A DNA stretch of 64,000 nucleotides from Paraflavitalea pollutisoli (lineage in GTDB: Bacteria; Bacteroidota; Bacteroidia; Chitinophagales; Chitinophagaceae), in the NCBI RefSeq assembly GCF_029360705.1, contig NZ_JARKMX010000014.1:1-64000 (forward strand), written 5' to 3'. The translations under genes were made by a program, and so were the position numbers. The notes beneath the pieces were generated by a model. It was not told the origin of the DNA. It worked only from the letters and a program-made list of their open reading frames with translations, and made no database searches. Shown one piece after another: positions 40,007-49,217 of this stretch. Within the stretch, counting starts at the first letter, position 1; each line of letters begins with the position of its first letter.

Positions 40007-41332
40007 ATGAGCACAGCATCCGTAACAAGTTTAAAAAAAACCATTCGACCGATACACCTGTGGGCGATTGCTGTAGGCCTGGTCATTTCCGGCGAATACT
40101 TTGGCTGGAACTATGGCTGGGGCGTGGCCGGCACCGTCGGATTCCTCATCGCCACCCTCATCATTACCGTACTCTACATCACTTTTATCTTCAGTTTTAC
40201 CGAACTCACCACCGCTATTCCCCATGCCGGTGGTCCTTTTGCCTATTCGTACAAGGCGCTTGGCCCATTGGGCGGGTTGGTAGCGGGTTATGCCACCCTC
40301 ATCGAATTTTTGTTTGCGACACCGGCCATTGCTTTCGCCCTGGGCAATTACTTGCACTTCCTCTACCCTTCCCTGCCTGTACTCAGTACTGCCATCGCGT
40401 GTTACTTAGTATTTACGGCCATCAACCTGCTGGGCATTAAAGAGTCGGCCTTCTTCACCCTGGTCGTCACTTTACTGGCCGTTGGCGAATTGCTCATTTA
40501 CCTGGGCATCGTAGCTCCTTCGTTTAAGCTGGAAAACTTTCTGCACAACAATATGCCGGCCGGATGGGGCGGTGTCTTTGCGGCCTTACCCTTTGCCATG
40601 TGGCTGTATGTGTGTATTGAAGGCGTGGCCATGGTAGCAGAAGAAGTCAGCAACCCGGCAACCTCCATCCCAAAGGGATATATATCCGGCATTCTCACGC
40701 TGATGTTGCTGGCCATCGGCGTGATGGTTTTTACAGGTGGCATTACCGACTGGCAACAATTGACAGCGATCGATTATCCGCTGCCGGAGTCCATCGGAAT
40801 CGTACTCGGCAAAGACAATAGCATTACCAAGCTTTTCGCCGGTATCGGACTCTTTGGTCTCATTGCTTCTTTTCACAGTATTATCATTGGCTACAGCCGG
40901 CAACTGTTTGCCCAGGCGCGAAGCGGTTACCTGCCCAAAATACTGTCGCGGGTGAATCACCGGCAGACGCCCCACTGGGCACTGATGGCAGGCGCCGTCT
41001 TTGGCATCGTTGCCTTGTGTATGGGCAAAACCGATCAACTGGTGATCCTCTCCGTGATGGGTGCCGTGGTTATGTATATCATGAGTATGATCAGCCTGTT
41101 TGTATTGCGTCGAAAATCGCCCTCCCTGCCGCGTCCATACCTGGTACCGCTGTATCCCTGGTTTCCGGCCATCGCCCTGGTACTGTCGATCGTCGCGCTG
41201 GCGGCCATCATCTATTACAATGCCCGGTTGTCGCTGTTCTTTTTTGGCGGACTGGCCATCATGGCGATTATTTTCATCGGCTTGGGTAAGCACCGGCAGG
41301 CAGTGAAGAATGATGTAATTTTAGAAGCATAA
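40007..41332 (+). CDS. eat: Ethanolamine permease (APC superfamily)
   Basis: 441-aa APC-type transporter with about 12 membrane helices. The N-terminus (IHLWAIAVGLVISGEYFGWN and IPHAGGPFAYSYKALGPLGG) is typical of ethanolamine permeases, including the GEYFGWN segment. PFAMWLYVCIEGVAMVAEEV is the helix 6 region. Import of ethanolamine for the ammonia-lyase encoded 8 nt downstream is strongly suggested by the cluster. No signal peptide. The ATG at 40007 is the first of the frame. Confidence 0.92.
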   Translation: MSTASVTSLKKTIRPIHLWAIAVGLVISGEYFGWNYGWGVAGTVGFLIATLIITVLYITFIFSFTELTTAIPHAGGPFAYSYKALGPLGGLVAGYATLIEFLFATPAIAFALGNYLHFLYPSLPVLSTAIACYLVFTAINLLGIKESAFFTLVVTLLAVGELLIYLGIVAPSFKLENFLHNNMPAGWGGVFAALPFAMWLYVCIEGVAMVAEEVSNPATSIPKGYISGILTLMLLAIGVMVFTGGITDWQQLTAIDYPLPESIGIVLGKDNSITKLFAGIGLFGLIASFHSIIIGYSRQLFAQARSGYLPKILSRVNHRQTPHWALMAGAVFGIVALCMGKTDQLVILSVMGAVVMYIMSMISLFVLRRKSPSLPRPYLVPLYPWFPAIALVLSIVALAAIIYYNARLSLFFFGGLAIMAIIFIGLGKHRQAVKNDVILEA

Positions 41333-41340
41333 GCAAGTAC

Positions 41341-42717
41341 ATGGCCTACAAAGCAACCATTGGCAATATTGTATATGCGTTCCCGGACCTCAGGACCTTG
41401 CTGGCCCGTGCCACACCTTACCGGTCGGGCGATGCGTTGGCCGGACTGACGGCTGCGAGTTACGAAGAACGGATTGCCGCGCAGATCGTATTGGCCGATG
41501 TACCGCTGAAACAGTTTCTGCAGGAAGCGATCATCCCGTACGAAACAGACGAAATCACGCGGTTGATCATCGATGAACACGCCACTGACGCCTTTGCCCC
41601 CATCAGTCATTTTACGGTAGGGCAATTGCGTGATTGGTTATTGAGTGATGCGGCTACTACCCTCCAGTTGCAACAGGTCGCTACCGGACTGACGCCGGAA
41701 ATGGTTGCCGCTGTTTCCAAGCTGATGCGCAACCAGGACCTGATCAGCGTGGCACGCAAATGCGAAGTGATCACGAGCTTTAGAAATACCTTGGGATTAA
41801 AAGGGCATTTTTCGGTGCGCCTGCAGCCTAACCACGCTACGGATGATGCGCGCGGTATAGCAGCCAGCATGGTAGATGGTTTGCTGTACGGCAGTGGTGA
41901 TGCAGTGATTGGCATCAACCCGGCAACGGACAGTCCGGCCGTGGTAGTACAACTACTGCAAATGATCGATGACCTGCGGCAGCAGTATGCGATCCCCACC
42001 CAGAGTTGTGTGTTGTGCCATGTGACCACTGCTTTGTCGATCATGCCGCAGGCTCCTGTCGACCTGGTATTTCAATCCATTGGTGGCACGGAAGCCACGA
42101 ACAGTAGTTTTGGCGTAAACCTGTCGATGCTGGCCGAAGCGCAGGCAGCCGCTTTGTCGTTGCAGCGTGGCACCGTTGGCCACAACGTGATGTATTTTGA
42201 AACTGGCCAGGGCAGTTCCCTTTCGGCGAATGCCCATGCCGGGGTAGACCAGCAAACCTGTGAAGTACGGGCGTATGCGGTTGCCCGCAAATTCGCGCCC
42301 CTGCTGGTCAATACCGTGGTAGGGTTTATCGGTCCCGAATATCTGTACGACGGTAAGCAGATCATTCGCGCAGCATTGGAAGATCATTGTTGCGGTAAGT
42401 TACTGGGCTTACCGATGGGGGTGGATGTATGTTATACCAACCATGCTGAAGCCGACCAGGACGATATGGACAACCTGTTGACCTTGCTGGGCGTGGCGGG
42501 CTGTAGTTATATCATGGGGGTGCCAGGGGCAGATGATATTATGCTCAATTACCAGTCGACCTCTTTTCACGATGCCTTGTACCTGCGGCAGGTGTTGGGC
42601 TTACGGCCCGCACCGGAGTTTGAACAATGGCTGGTACGGCAGGGGATCATGAATGAGCAGGGAAAGCTGCAGCAGGTGCCCCGTGAACATCCATTGATTG
42701 CCGCGGGAAGCTATTGA
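41341..42717 (+). CDS. eutB: Ethanolamine ammonia-lyase large subunit
   Basis: 458-aa large subunit of the adenosylcobalamin-dependent lyase that converts ethanolamine to acetaldehyde and ammonia. Blocks are RNQDLISVARKCEVITSFRN, GLKGHFSVRLQPNHATDD, DAVIGINPATDS, VMYFETGQGSSLSANAHAGV, TVVGFIGPEYLYDGKQIIRA and LPMGVDVCYTNHAEADQDDM. The length is standard. It begins 8 nt after the permease stop. The partner eutC follows after 141 nt, longer than the usual near-contiguous spacing. Confidence 0.96.
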   Translation: MAYKATIGNIVYAFPDLRTLLARATPYRSGDALAGLTAASYEERIAAQIVLADVPLKQFLQEAIIPYETDEITRLIIDEHATDAFAPISHFTVGQLRDWLLSDAATTLQLQQVATGLTPEMVAAVSKLMRNQDLISVARKCEVITSFRNTLGLKGHFSVRLQPNHATDDARGIAASMVDGLLYGSGDAVIGINPATDSPAVVVQLLQMIDDLRQQYAIPTQSCVLCHVTTALSIMPQAPVDLVFQSIGGTEATNSSFGVNLSMLAEAQAAALSLQRGTVGHNVMYFETGQGSSLSANAHAGVDQQTCEVRAYAVARKFAPLLVNTVVGFIGPEYLYDGKQIIRAALEDHCCGKLLGLPMGVDVCYTNHAEADQDDMDNLLTLLGVAGCSYIMGVPGADDIMLNYQSTSFHDALYLRQVLGLRPAPEFEQWLVRQGIMNEQGKLQQVPREHPLIAAGSY

Positions 42718-42858
42718 GATCAAATCAACAACCAGGCAACTATTCATAAAGACAATCGTGTATAGATGCTCTTGCGATACCAGCTGGTGCTGCCCAATAC
42801 GGCGCACCGGTAACCATGAACGAACCCGGCCAGGATCATCCACCAATAGCAGATTATC

Positions 42859-43710
42859 ATGAGCGATCAACCAATACAACCTTTCTCGCATCAACCCGAC
42901 CCCTGGGTGTCCTTGCGGGCGTTTACGCCGGCAAGGATCGCGTTGGGGCGTACGGGGGTGGCGATCCCTTTGCAGGAAGTGTTACAGTTCAGGATGGCGC
43001 ATGCCCATGCACGGGATGCGGTGTATTCGTTGTTGGCCACCACCACCCTGGCGGCGCGGCTGACGGGGTTGGGTTATGCCGTGCAGGATCTTCACAGCCG
43101 CGCTGCCGATCGACACGAATACCTGCAACGGCCGGATAAAGGAAGAAGATTGAACGAGGCTTCCGTGCAAATACTGCGCAATGCCGGAGCGCCACCAACC
43201 ACGATTTCTCGGACAGATCAGGCAGTTGGTAATACGGAATCGTCCACCAACAAACAGCCTCCTGTATCACCCCTGCTTTCCATCGTGCTGGCCGACGGAC
43301 TGAGTGCAACGGCAGTCAACCACCACGCTATACCACTGCTGGAAATATTGCTACCACAGTTGCAGGCTGGCGGATTTTCTGTAGCACCCATCAACCTCGT
43401 ACAGCAGGGCCGGGTGGCCATCGGCGATGAGATCGGGATGTTGCAAGAGGCATCGATGGTGATCGTATTGATTGGCGAAAGACCGGGGTTGAGTTCGCCC
43501 GATAGCCTGGGCATCTATCTTACTTATCGCCCTGTATTGGGACTGACGGATGAGGCACGCAACTGCATTTCCAACATTCGACCGGGCGGACTTTCCTACC
43601 AGGCTGCAGCTGATAAACTGTATTGGTTTATCCGGGAGTCAACGCGTTTACAAATATCGGGTGTGGGACTGAAAGACGAGGAAGGATTGCTGGATGCTTC
43701 TACACGATGA
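42859..43710 (+). CDS. eutC: Ethanolamine ammonia-lyase small subunit
   Basis: 283-aa light chain that forms the cobalamin-binding face with EutB. Blocks are FTPARIALGRTGVAIPLQEVL, RMAHAHARDAVYS, LSIVLADGLSATAVNHHAIPLL, RVAIGDEIGMLQEASMVIVLIGERPGL and YLTYRPVLGLTDEARNCISNIRPGGLSYQ. A Ser/Thr-rich stretch near 111-130 is the usual variable linker. The frame starts at 42859 at the expected N-terminus. It converges with a small membrane protein gene 1 nt past its stop. Confidence 0.95.
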   Translation: MSDQPIQPFSHQPDPWVSLRAFTPARIALGRTGVAIPLQEVLQFRMAHAHARDAVYSLLATTTLAARLTGLGYAVQDLHSRAADRHEYLQRPDKGRRLNEASVQILRNAGAPPTTISRTDQAVGNTESSTNKQPPVSPLLSIVLADGLSATAVNHHAIPLLEILLPQLQAGGFSVAPINLVQQGRVAIGDEIGMLQEASMVIVLIGERPGLSSPDSLGIYLTYRPVLGLTDEARNCISNIRPGGLSYQAAADKLYWFIRESTRLQISGVGLKDEEGLLDASTR

Positions 43711-43711
43711 A

Positions 43712-44113
43712 TTATTCTTTAAAATAGCGCGCAGGCATGCCAGGATTCATCAGTTGGGCCAACAGTTCCTGGGCCAGCATAGCCAGCACGACGAACAGCA
43801 CCACCCACCAGGCGTTCCTTTTTTCATATTCCTTGTAATTGCCTAACAACGGCGGCCAGGCAATAAAGGTCAATAGTAAACTGCCGATGGTATTGGTGAC
43901 CAGCGGAGGCATAAACCACGGCATCCACGCGGGGTTTTCGTACACTCTTTCTACCACTACGAGCCAGATGATTCCCATGAACAGTATAAAAGCCATGGCG
44001 GACTTCTGGCGAATAGCCGTCAGATTCAAGCAAAGCATCACAGCTCCTACAAAGGGGGAAAACACGAGCGAACAAAGGGCTATCGCTAATCGGGAATAAA
44101 ATCGGGGTTGCAT
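43712..44113 (-). CDS. Hypothetical four-helix membrane protein
   Basis: 133-aa protein: MQPRFYSRLAIALCSLVFSP, then VGAVMLCLNLTAI, AMAFILFMGIIWLVVVERVY, LVTNTIGSLLLTFIAWPPLL and WWVVLFVVLAMLAQELLAQL as hydrophobic segments, ending MPARYFKE. No family recognised. It is convergent with eutC with the two stops almost touching. No promoter is clear upstream. Confidence 0.65.
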   Translation of the reverse strand: MQPRFYSRLAIALCSLVFSPFVGAVMLCLNLTAIRQKSAMAFILFMGIIWLVVVERVYENPAWMPWFMPPLVTNTIGSLLLTFIAWPPLLGNYKEYEKRNAWWVVLFVVLAMLAQELLAQLMNPGMPARYFKE

Positions 44114-44271
44114 CCGGCATGATTTAGTTAGATCTGGCTACTGCTCAAGTTTCCGCCAGTTGAAACAGCAGGCCGTCACGGTAGTAATCGCTAACTCAGT
44201 CAGTAGTCATTTAGAAGATCAAGATAGGGAGACAAACAGTAACTGCAAAGTCCCAATGATCAATCAATGAA

Positions 44272-44299
44272 AATAAAAAAAGAGGTCTTTTAGACCTCG
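44272..44299 (-). terminator. Terminator after the zeta-like/partner pair
   Basis: On the minus strand GAGGTCT and AGACCTC form a 7-bp stem with a 3-nt loop (44282-44298), followed by a run of T broken once by A. It lies 28 nt past the stop at 44327. Confidence 0.7.
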
Positions 44300-44326
44300 G
44301 TAGAAAAGAATGTCGGAATAAGTGAG

Positions 44327-44518
44327 TTAGTTGACCTTCTTATCCATTTGCTCCAATAAATCCTTTGCGGGAACAATTTGTATACCGCCCTCAGCATCAC
44401 CTATTACCAAGGTCTTGTTATTTGCTGCACTTTTTTCAACCAGCTCACGCGCAGCATCTTTAATACCCTGGAGGATTTTCTTGGTATATTCTCTATTATA
44501 TACGGGCTTATTAGACAT
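44327..44518 (-). CDS. Small partner protein of the zeta-like kinase
   Basis: 63-aa acidic/basic mixed protein starting MSNKPVYNREYTKKILQG, with a likely helix (IKDAARELVEKSAANN) and an Ile/Val-rich part (TLVIGDAEGGIQIVPAKDLL). Its ATG overlaps the kinase stop by 8 nt (ATGTCTAA), so translation is probably coupled. No DNA-binding motif is obvious. The reading frame extends upstream to 44578, but the overlap makes 44518 the natural start. A role as antitoxin is an inference from size and position. Confidence 0.65.
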   Translation of the reverse strand: MSNKPVYNREYTKKILQGIKDAARELVEKSAANNKTLVIGDAEGGIQIVPAKDLLEQMDKKVN

Positions 44519-45092
44519 TGTTATTACTTTGGCGCACAACGACATTCCAAATATCGCCTTTTTCAATGACAGTATCAACTCCTACCCCGCCTTCAGCAAT
44601 TGTTTCCGGAATCGTGCTGATATTATCGACCAACATCCAAACGTCGCATACTGGCACATAGAGGTGAAATAAATTGTATAGACCTCTGTAATACCTTCGA
44701 ACAACCACATCATCCGGAATAAAATGCCCTCCCTCATTTACCCTGCTTGCCACTCGCTTGATTGCCAACTCCGGCGAACTTAGCCAGAAATACACCAAAG
44801 TCACATAATACCCCCGCTCCTGCGCCTTCTTCACCAACGATACATAACTCCTGGTAGCTAATGTAGTCTCGAATGCAAAATCCACTCCCTCCTCCATCAG
44901 TTGATTGATGCGATTTAACATGATCCTACCCGCTTCCAGGGCCACACTTTCTACATTAAATGGAGAGAGTCCTGCCGCAATACTGTCAGCATTGACGAAT
45001 TCCTTACAATGCAATATCTCTGGTAAAATAGTATAACTCGCCGTCGTCTTACCCGCGCCATTACAGCCAGCTATGATGTACAAGTTTGGCAT
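44511..45092 (-). CDS. Zeta-toxin-like P-loop kinase
   Basis: 193-aa protein of the zeta toxin / AAA_33 group. Walker A is GCNGAGKT (residues 9-16). Further blocks are FVNADSIAAGLSPFNVESVALEAGR, the FAFETTLATRSYVSLV motif, and YFWLSSPELAIKRVASRVNEGGHFIPDDVVVRRYYRG, where Arg residues would bind phosphate. Zeta toxins phosphorylate UDP-N-acetylglucosamine and block wall synthesis, but many chromosomal relatives are not shown to be toxic. It lies upstream of a small gene with an 8-nt overlap and with its own terminator. Confidence 0.85.
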   Translation of the reverse strand: MPNLYIIAGCNGAGKTTASYTILPEILHCKEFVNADSIAAGLSPFNVESVALEAGRIMLNRINQLMEEGVDFAFETTLATRSYVSLVKKAQERGYYVTLVYFWLSSPELAIKRVASRVNEGGHFIPDDVVVRRYYRGLYNLFHLYVPVCDVWMLVDNISTIPETIAEGGVGVDTVIEKGDIWNVVVRQSNNNV

Positions 45093-45131
45093 TCAATAAA
45101 ACTAAGCTAACCAACTTTATCCCGCAAATCC

Positions 45132-45674
45132 TCAATTCGCAAATATCTGCGTGAAGTACAGCGTGCTTTTAGAATCGCGCGCAACGCCAATGCCGGTGAG
45201 GCGATATTTGCCTTCAATGTTCTTACGGTGACCGGGACTGTTGAGCCAACCTTTCACCACTTCTTCCGCAGATTGGCTGCCATAAGCAACATTCTCTGCT
45301 GTGGCTGAAACGCCGGCAACCTTAGTGGTAATTATTTTACTGCGGTATGAAAATCCGTCATGCCCGAATGGGGTCTTTTTGGACGCCATAGACACGGTAT
45401 GTCTCCGCGCTTCTGTTTCTATGACCGGGTTGGCGGTCAACGCCGGCAGCCCTTTTTTCTGGCGATATTCATTGATCAGGACCAAAATCTGATCCTCCAG
45501 ACCGGGGGCAATCGTCGCTGAAGTCGGTTTCGGCGCCGCCGGCTTACTGGTTTTGGCTGTTGTCGTGCTGGACTTCGACGCGGCTGAGGTCGATTTGCTG
45601 CTCGAACAGGATGAAAAACCAATAATAAGCGTACTGATATACAGGAAAATCGTGTAACGAATGCGGCTGTGCAT
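45132..45674 (-). CDS. CAP-domain (SCP/PR1-like) lipoprotein
   Basis: 180-aa protein. The lipoprotein signal is MHSRIRYTIFLYISTLIIGF with SSC (Cys23), followed by a Ser/Thr/Lys/Ala/Pro-rich linker of about 35 residues and a CAP domain: LVLINEYRQKKGLPAL, ARRHTVSMASKKTPFGHDGF, AENVAYGSQSAEEVVKGWLNSPGHRKNI and GIGVARDSKSTLYFTQIFAN. The cavity His and Glu residues are present (GHDGF, AENV, SPGHR). Bacterial CAP proteins are surface or secreted and their activity is not settled. Monocistronic. Confidence 0.88.
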   Translation of the reverse strand: MHSRIRYTIFLYISTLIIGFSSCSSSKSTSAASKSSTTTAKTSKPAAPKPTSATIAPGLEDQILVLINEYRQKKGLPALTANPVIETEARRHTVSMASKKTPFGHDGFSYRSKIITTKVAGVSATAENVAYGSQSAEEVVKGWLNSPGHRKNIEGKYRLTGIGVARDSKSTLYFTQIFAN

Positions 45675-46522
45675 GTAAATCGGGATTTACCCTACCGCCC
45701 TACTAATTTTGTACCAGCTATTGTGAAAGAAAAGAGAATTTGATTGTCAACCAGTTGCACGCGGTGGTACCCAAACTACGTCGCCCGTTTGGTGATCAGC
45801 GCTACGTTTTTGACGCCGCACTGCCTATGATTCATTCTGGTCTGCCTAGGCTTTTCTTCGGGAATTGTTCGGGTTTTCATTGTTAATCCACCGGTATTTC
45901 CCGAAGAAGTCTCGAACGAGCCGCGAAGAAGGTGCGAAGCAATGCCTACCCAGGATTATTTTACTCACCTGTAAAGTCCAGCCAGGAGGATTTTTTCACT
46001 CGTAAAGCTATTCCAGGACACCAGCTGAACCTCATAGATATTCAAATTTGCCAACACAGTGTGTAATCCGTACGCGATGGAGGACATCAACAGCCATCTT
46101 ACTACCCTGGCACAATACTGCGCCAGCAACATACCCGCACTGCCTTAGCACAGGCAAAAACAGTCTTTTTAGAGCAGTGACAGAACTGTGCCAGAACGGT
46201 GGCAGAGGACTGGTAGAGCTGGGGTGGGCCGGGCGATTGGCTTCTATATGCCTGAACATTGCCTACACTATAAGGAAATATTGCCTCCTGTCATTGACAG
46301 TCCAGGCAATGTGTAGGCATACTGGAGACAATGCGTAGGCAATCAGCCGGCAATGGAGGTGCAATAAAATCACAATCGCCTTAAAGGTCAATTACAGGCG
46401 CAAGAGCAAGACATTGCATCAAAACCAAGCGCAGATACCACTCGCAAACCAACGTCCGTAAAACAAAAACTAAACCAAATTAGCAACGAACACCCGCAAA
46501 CGGTTAATATTTACTCACCATT
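45675..46522. other. 850-bp region without a convincing gene
   Basis: No long or family-like reading frame on either strand: two overlapping frames of 75 and 96 codons near 46030-46340 have no recognisable content. It contains imperfect repeats: an AGGATT..TTTACTCACCTGTAAAG-like unit near 45951-45976 recurs near 45988-46008, and short TGCCTACAC / GTGTAGGCA inverted and direct copies occur at 46259-46345. It looks like decayed or regulatory DNA. Confidence 0.5.
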
Positions 46523-46981
46523 TCAGGTCAACAACAGCTCCATTTTCACATCTGCGGTAGCAAATGGTGAATGTTCCACCGGCACATGCCGGAACCCATA
46601 TTTCTCGTAAAGCTTAATGGCTGTCTGGAGCTGACTGTTGGAGAATAAGCTAAGTTTTGTGGCCTTCCAATCCCGCGCCGTTTGCATACATTGGTCGATC
46701 AGCAACCGGCTGATGCCCTTGCCCTGCCAGGCCCGGGTGACCGCCATTTTGGCAAACTCATATTCCCCGTCGGCCTCTTTCATGAGGGCCGCCGATCCGA
46801 CGATCTCATCGCCGGTCTGCGCCAACCAAATGATGCCGCCCCGGTCAATGATCGTACCACGTGGATCGTCGAGCACCATTAGATCGTGGGATTCTGTGAG
46901 GTGGTATTTATCCAACCACTCGAGATTAAGCCGCTTAAAGGCATCGGCATACCTGTCTTCGTAAAGAATAATGTTGATCAT
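46523..46981 (-). CDS. GNAT-family N-acetyltransferase
   Basis: 152-aa GNAT enzyme starting MINIILYEDRYADAFKRLNLEW. Acetyl-CoA binding motif A is FAKMAVTRAWQGKGISRLLIDQC, with the Q/RxxGxG/A pyrophosphate loop as WQGKGI. Motif B covers LSLFSNSQLQTAIKLYEKYGFRHV. The acceptor is unknown. The frame extends upstream to 47140 but the extra 53 residues are low quality and would overlap the divergent SRPBCC promoter region. Confidence 0.88.
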   Translation of the reverse strand: MINIILYEDRYADAFKRLNLEWLDKYHLTESHDLMVLDDPRGTIIDRGGIIWLAQTGDEIVGSAALMKEADGEYEFAKMAVTRAWQGKGISRLLIDQCMQTARDWKATKLSLFSNSQLQTAIKLYEKYGFRHVPVEHSPFATADVKMELLLT

Positions 46982-47142
46982 GGCTATTTTGTGATAATGA
47001 TGTGAAAAGCAGGCACTGCAAGGCTTACAACCGCCCGCTATCACAAATATAAGCCAATCGCAGATGCCCCGGAGAAGCCCAGGCATAAGACTTGCCGTTA
47101 TACGTCCAGTAACCACTTTATTCGTCCAACAACCAGTCAATC

Positions 47143-47628
47143 ATGTCTCAAACACAACCAGTCAGACGCACCGATCGGAGATCCAGGCTCATTAAAGCAA
47201 GCCCAGCTGTAATCTACCAGGCCCTCCTCGATCCGGAAGCCCTGGCCACCTGGCGCGCGCCCACGGGTATGAAAGGCCGCATCGATCATTTCGAAGCGAA
47301 GGAAGGCGGCAATTACAAGATGACACTAACGTATGAAGATACCAGCCAGGGTGTAAAAGGCAAGTCATCGGAACAGGACGACAGCTTCGAAGGACGTTTT
47401 GTACAATTGGCACCGAACGAAAAAGTGGTGGAAGAAACCGAGTTCGACTCCGAAGACCCGGCCTTTGCCGGTACCATGCGCATCACAACCTCGCTACAGG
47501 AAACGGAGGAAGGTACTGAAGTTACCATGACCTGCGAAAATGTGCCGCCAGGCATCCGTGAAGAGGATCACCTGCAAGGAATTGATTCGTCGCTGGAGAA
47601 CCTGGCTGCTTATACAGAAAAACTTTAG
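47143..47628 (+). CDS. SRPBCC / AHSA1 domain protein
   Basis: 161-aa single START-like (AHSA1) domain: RSRLIKASPAVIYQALLDPEALATWRAP at the N-terminus, then KGRIDHFEAKEGGNYKMTLTY, GRFVQLAPNEKVVEETEFDS and IREEDHLQGIDSSLENLAAY at the C-terminus. Members bind hydrophobic ligands and often act in stress or detoxification, but no specific role is known. Divergent from the GNAT gene with 161 nt between starts. Confidence 0.85.
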   Translation: MSQTQPVRRTDRRSRLIKASPAVIYQALLDPEALATWRAPTGMKGRIDHFEAKEGGNYKMTLTYEDTSQGVKGKSSEQDDSFEGRFVQLAPNEKVVEETEFDSEDPAFAGTMRITTSLQETEEGTEVTMTCENVPPGIREEDHLQGIDSSLENLAAYTEKL

Positions 47629-47759
47629 GTGCGTGGAGTTGGTCATCACAACAATAGTAACAGGTACCATCGGCAACGCTGATCCGCTATCCTGCCGACA
47701 CCTTTGAGCATCGTCTTATGACCGATTTGGCCCAGGTTTCATGCATGGATTACCCATCC

Positions 47760-48767
47760 TTACAGGCAACTCTCCATTTCTTCCATCATGCCCTTGCTGC
47801 CAATAAATAGTGGGGAACGCTGGTGTAGTTCGGTAGGCTCGATGTCCAATATGCGTTGCTCGCCATTGGTCGCCTTACCGCCTGCCACTTCGAGGATGAA
47901 GGCAAAGGGATTGCATTCATACAGCAAGCGCAGCTTACCCTTAGGCTTTTCAATGGTGCCAGGATACATAAATATGCCGCCTTTGATCAGGTTGCGGTGC
48001 ACATCCGCCACCATACTGCCGATATAACGTTGCGTGTATGGACCACCGTTCGTTTTATCCTTGCGCTGGCATTTGTCGATATACTTTTGAACGCCTAATG
48101 GATAGCGGAAAAAATTACCATGGTTCACCGAATAAATGCCCCCAAACTCGGGGCATTTGATATTGGGATGACTGAGGCAGAACTCACCGATAGAAGGATC
48201 GAGCGTAAAACCATTTACGCCCCGGCGCGTGCCATATACCAGCATAGTCGATGACCCATAAACCATATATCCGGCTGCCACCTGCTTACGGCCGGGTTGC
48301 AGGAAATCTTCGAGGGTTACCGGACTGCCTACAGGCGTCACCCGGCGATAGACACTGAAAATAGTTCCGATCGACACGTTGACGTCGATATTACCGCTGC
48401 CATCGAGCGGGTCAAACATACAGATGTATTTGGAGCTGCAGCTCACCTGGTCTTCAAAGGCGACAAAGCTATCCAGCTCTTCACTGGCGATACCTGCACA
48501 GCTCATGCCGTGTTGTAATACGCCCATAAACTGGTTGTTGGCAAAAATGTCTAGTTTCTTCACATCCTCTCCCTGGACATTGACCGCACCGGCATCACCC
48601 AAGATATCGACCAGCCCCGCCTTGTTCACTTCCACATTGACCCGCTTGGCCGCCCGGCCCATATCCCGCAGCAAACCGCTCAATTCACCCGTCGCATGCG
48701 GAAAATCCCGCAATTGCTGGATGGTGAACTCGTCGAGGGTCATTACTTGCCGTTTAATGGTGCTCAT
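47760..48767 (-). CDS. fbp: Class I fructose-1,6-bisphosphatase
   Basis: 335-aa enzyme of gluconeogenesis that hydrolyses fructose-1,6-bisphosphate to fructose-6-phosphate. The metal-site signature is [20 protein letters not shown] (near residue 120). [17 protein letters not shown] and [29 protein letters not shown] follow. The N-terminal allosteric helix ([23 protein letters not shown]) resembles that of eukaryote-type class I enzymes. It has a very good promoter at 48808-48838. It converges with the SRPBCC gene. Confidence 0.95.
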   Translation of the reverse strand: MSTIKRQVMTLDEFTIQQLRDFPHATGELSGLLRDMGRAAKRVNVEVNKAGLVDILGDAGAVNVQGEDVKKLDIFANNQFMGVLQHGMSCAGIASEELDSFVAFEDQVSCSSKYICMFDPLDGSGNIDVNVSIGTIFSVYRRVTPVGSPVTLEDFLQPGRKQVAAGYMVYGSSTMLVYGTRRGVNGFTLDPSIGEFCLSHPNIKCPEFGGIYSVNHGNFFRYPLGVQKYIDKCQRKDKTNGGPYTQRYIGSMVADVHRNLIKGGIFMYPGTIEKPKGKLRLLYECNPFAFILEVAGGKATNGEQRILDIEPTELHQRSPLFIGSKGMMEEMESCL

Positions 48768-48807
48768 GGTAGCCGTTTTAGATGTGTTGGTTTGGTGACA
48801 ATGCGGG

Positions 48808-48838
48808 CAAAACTAAGGGGAAAGCCCTGAAAGTCAAA
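48808..48838 (-). promoter_or_regulatory. Bacteroidota-type promoter of fbp
   Basis: On the minus strand TTTG (48838-48835), 19 nt, TAGTTTTG (48815-48808), a full match to both boxes. The ATG at 48767 lies about 40 nt downstream. The remaining DNA to 49217 shows only a TACATTTG box at 49097-49104, a possible -7 element for the aspartate kinase gene. Confidence 0.65.
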
Positions 48839-49217
48839 GCATCGCAAACCCGCGCCAAAGCGGCTTTTCCGAGCAAAAACGGTATAGCTCACCCTTGTTA
48901 GCCTGTAATTTTTTATTATAAAATTTATGCAAACGTTGCCGAAAAGGGGCCTCGTCCTATCGATGTCAACGGTCCCAACAATAGATTGATGCGCACCGGG
49001 CATCACTCCCCCCCAATCGAGGGCCGATTGCCTGTGCCATGACTTTCGTTTAGTTGTCTTGTGCCCCGCTCGTAGACGAAAACCATGACTTTCAATTACA
49101 TTTGCTGCGATTTACCGGGCCGGTTCTGTAACAATCAGCCCTTCCCGGATACCAATGGAGGGTTATGCAGATCAACACCCTTCCCCATTTTTAATCGATC
49201 AATTTCTTATCGGCATT

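Noticed and set aside
46048-46338. Small frames in the 850-bp gap as genes
   Set aside because: Both strands give overlapping short frames with no signal, motif or promoter, and the DNA contains repeats.
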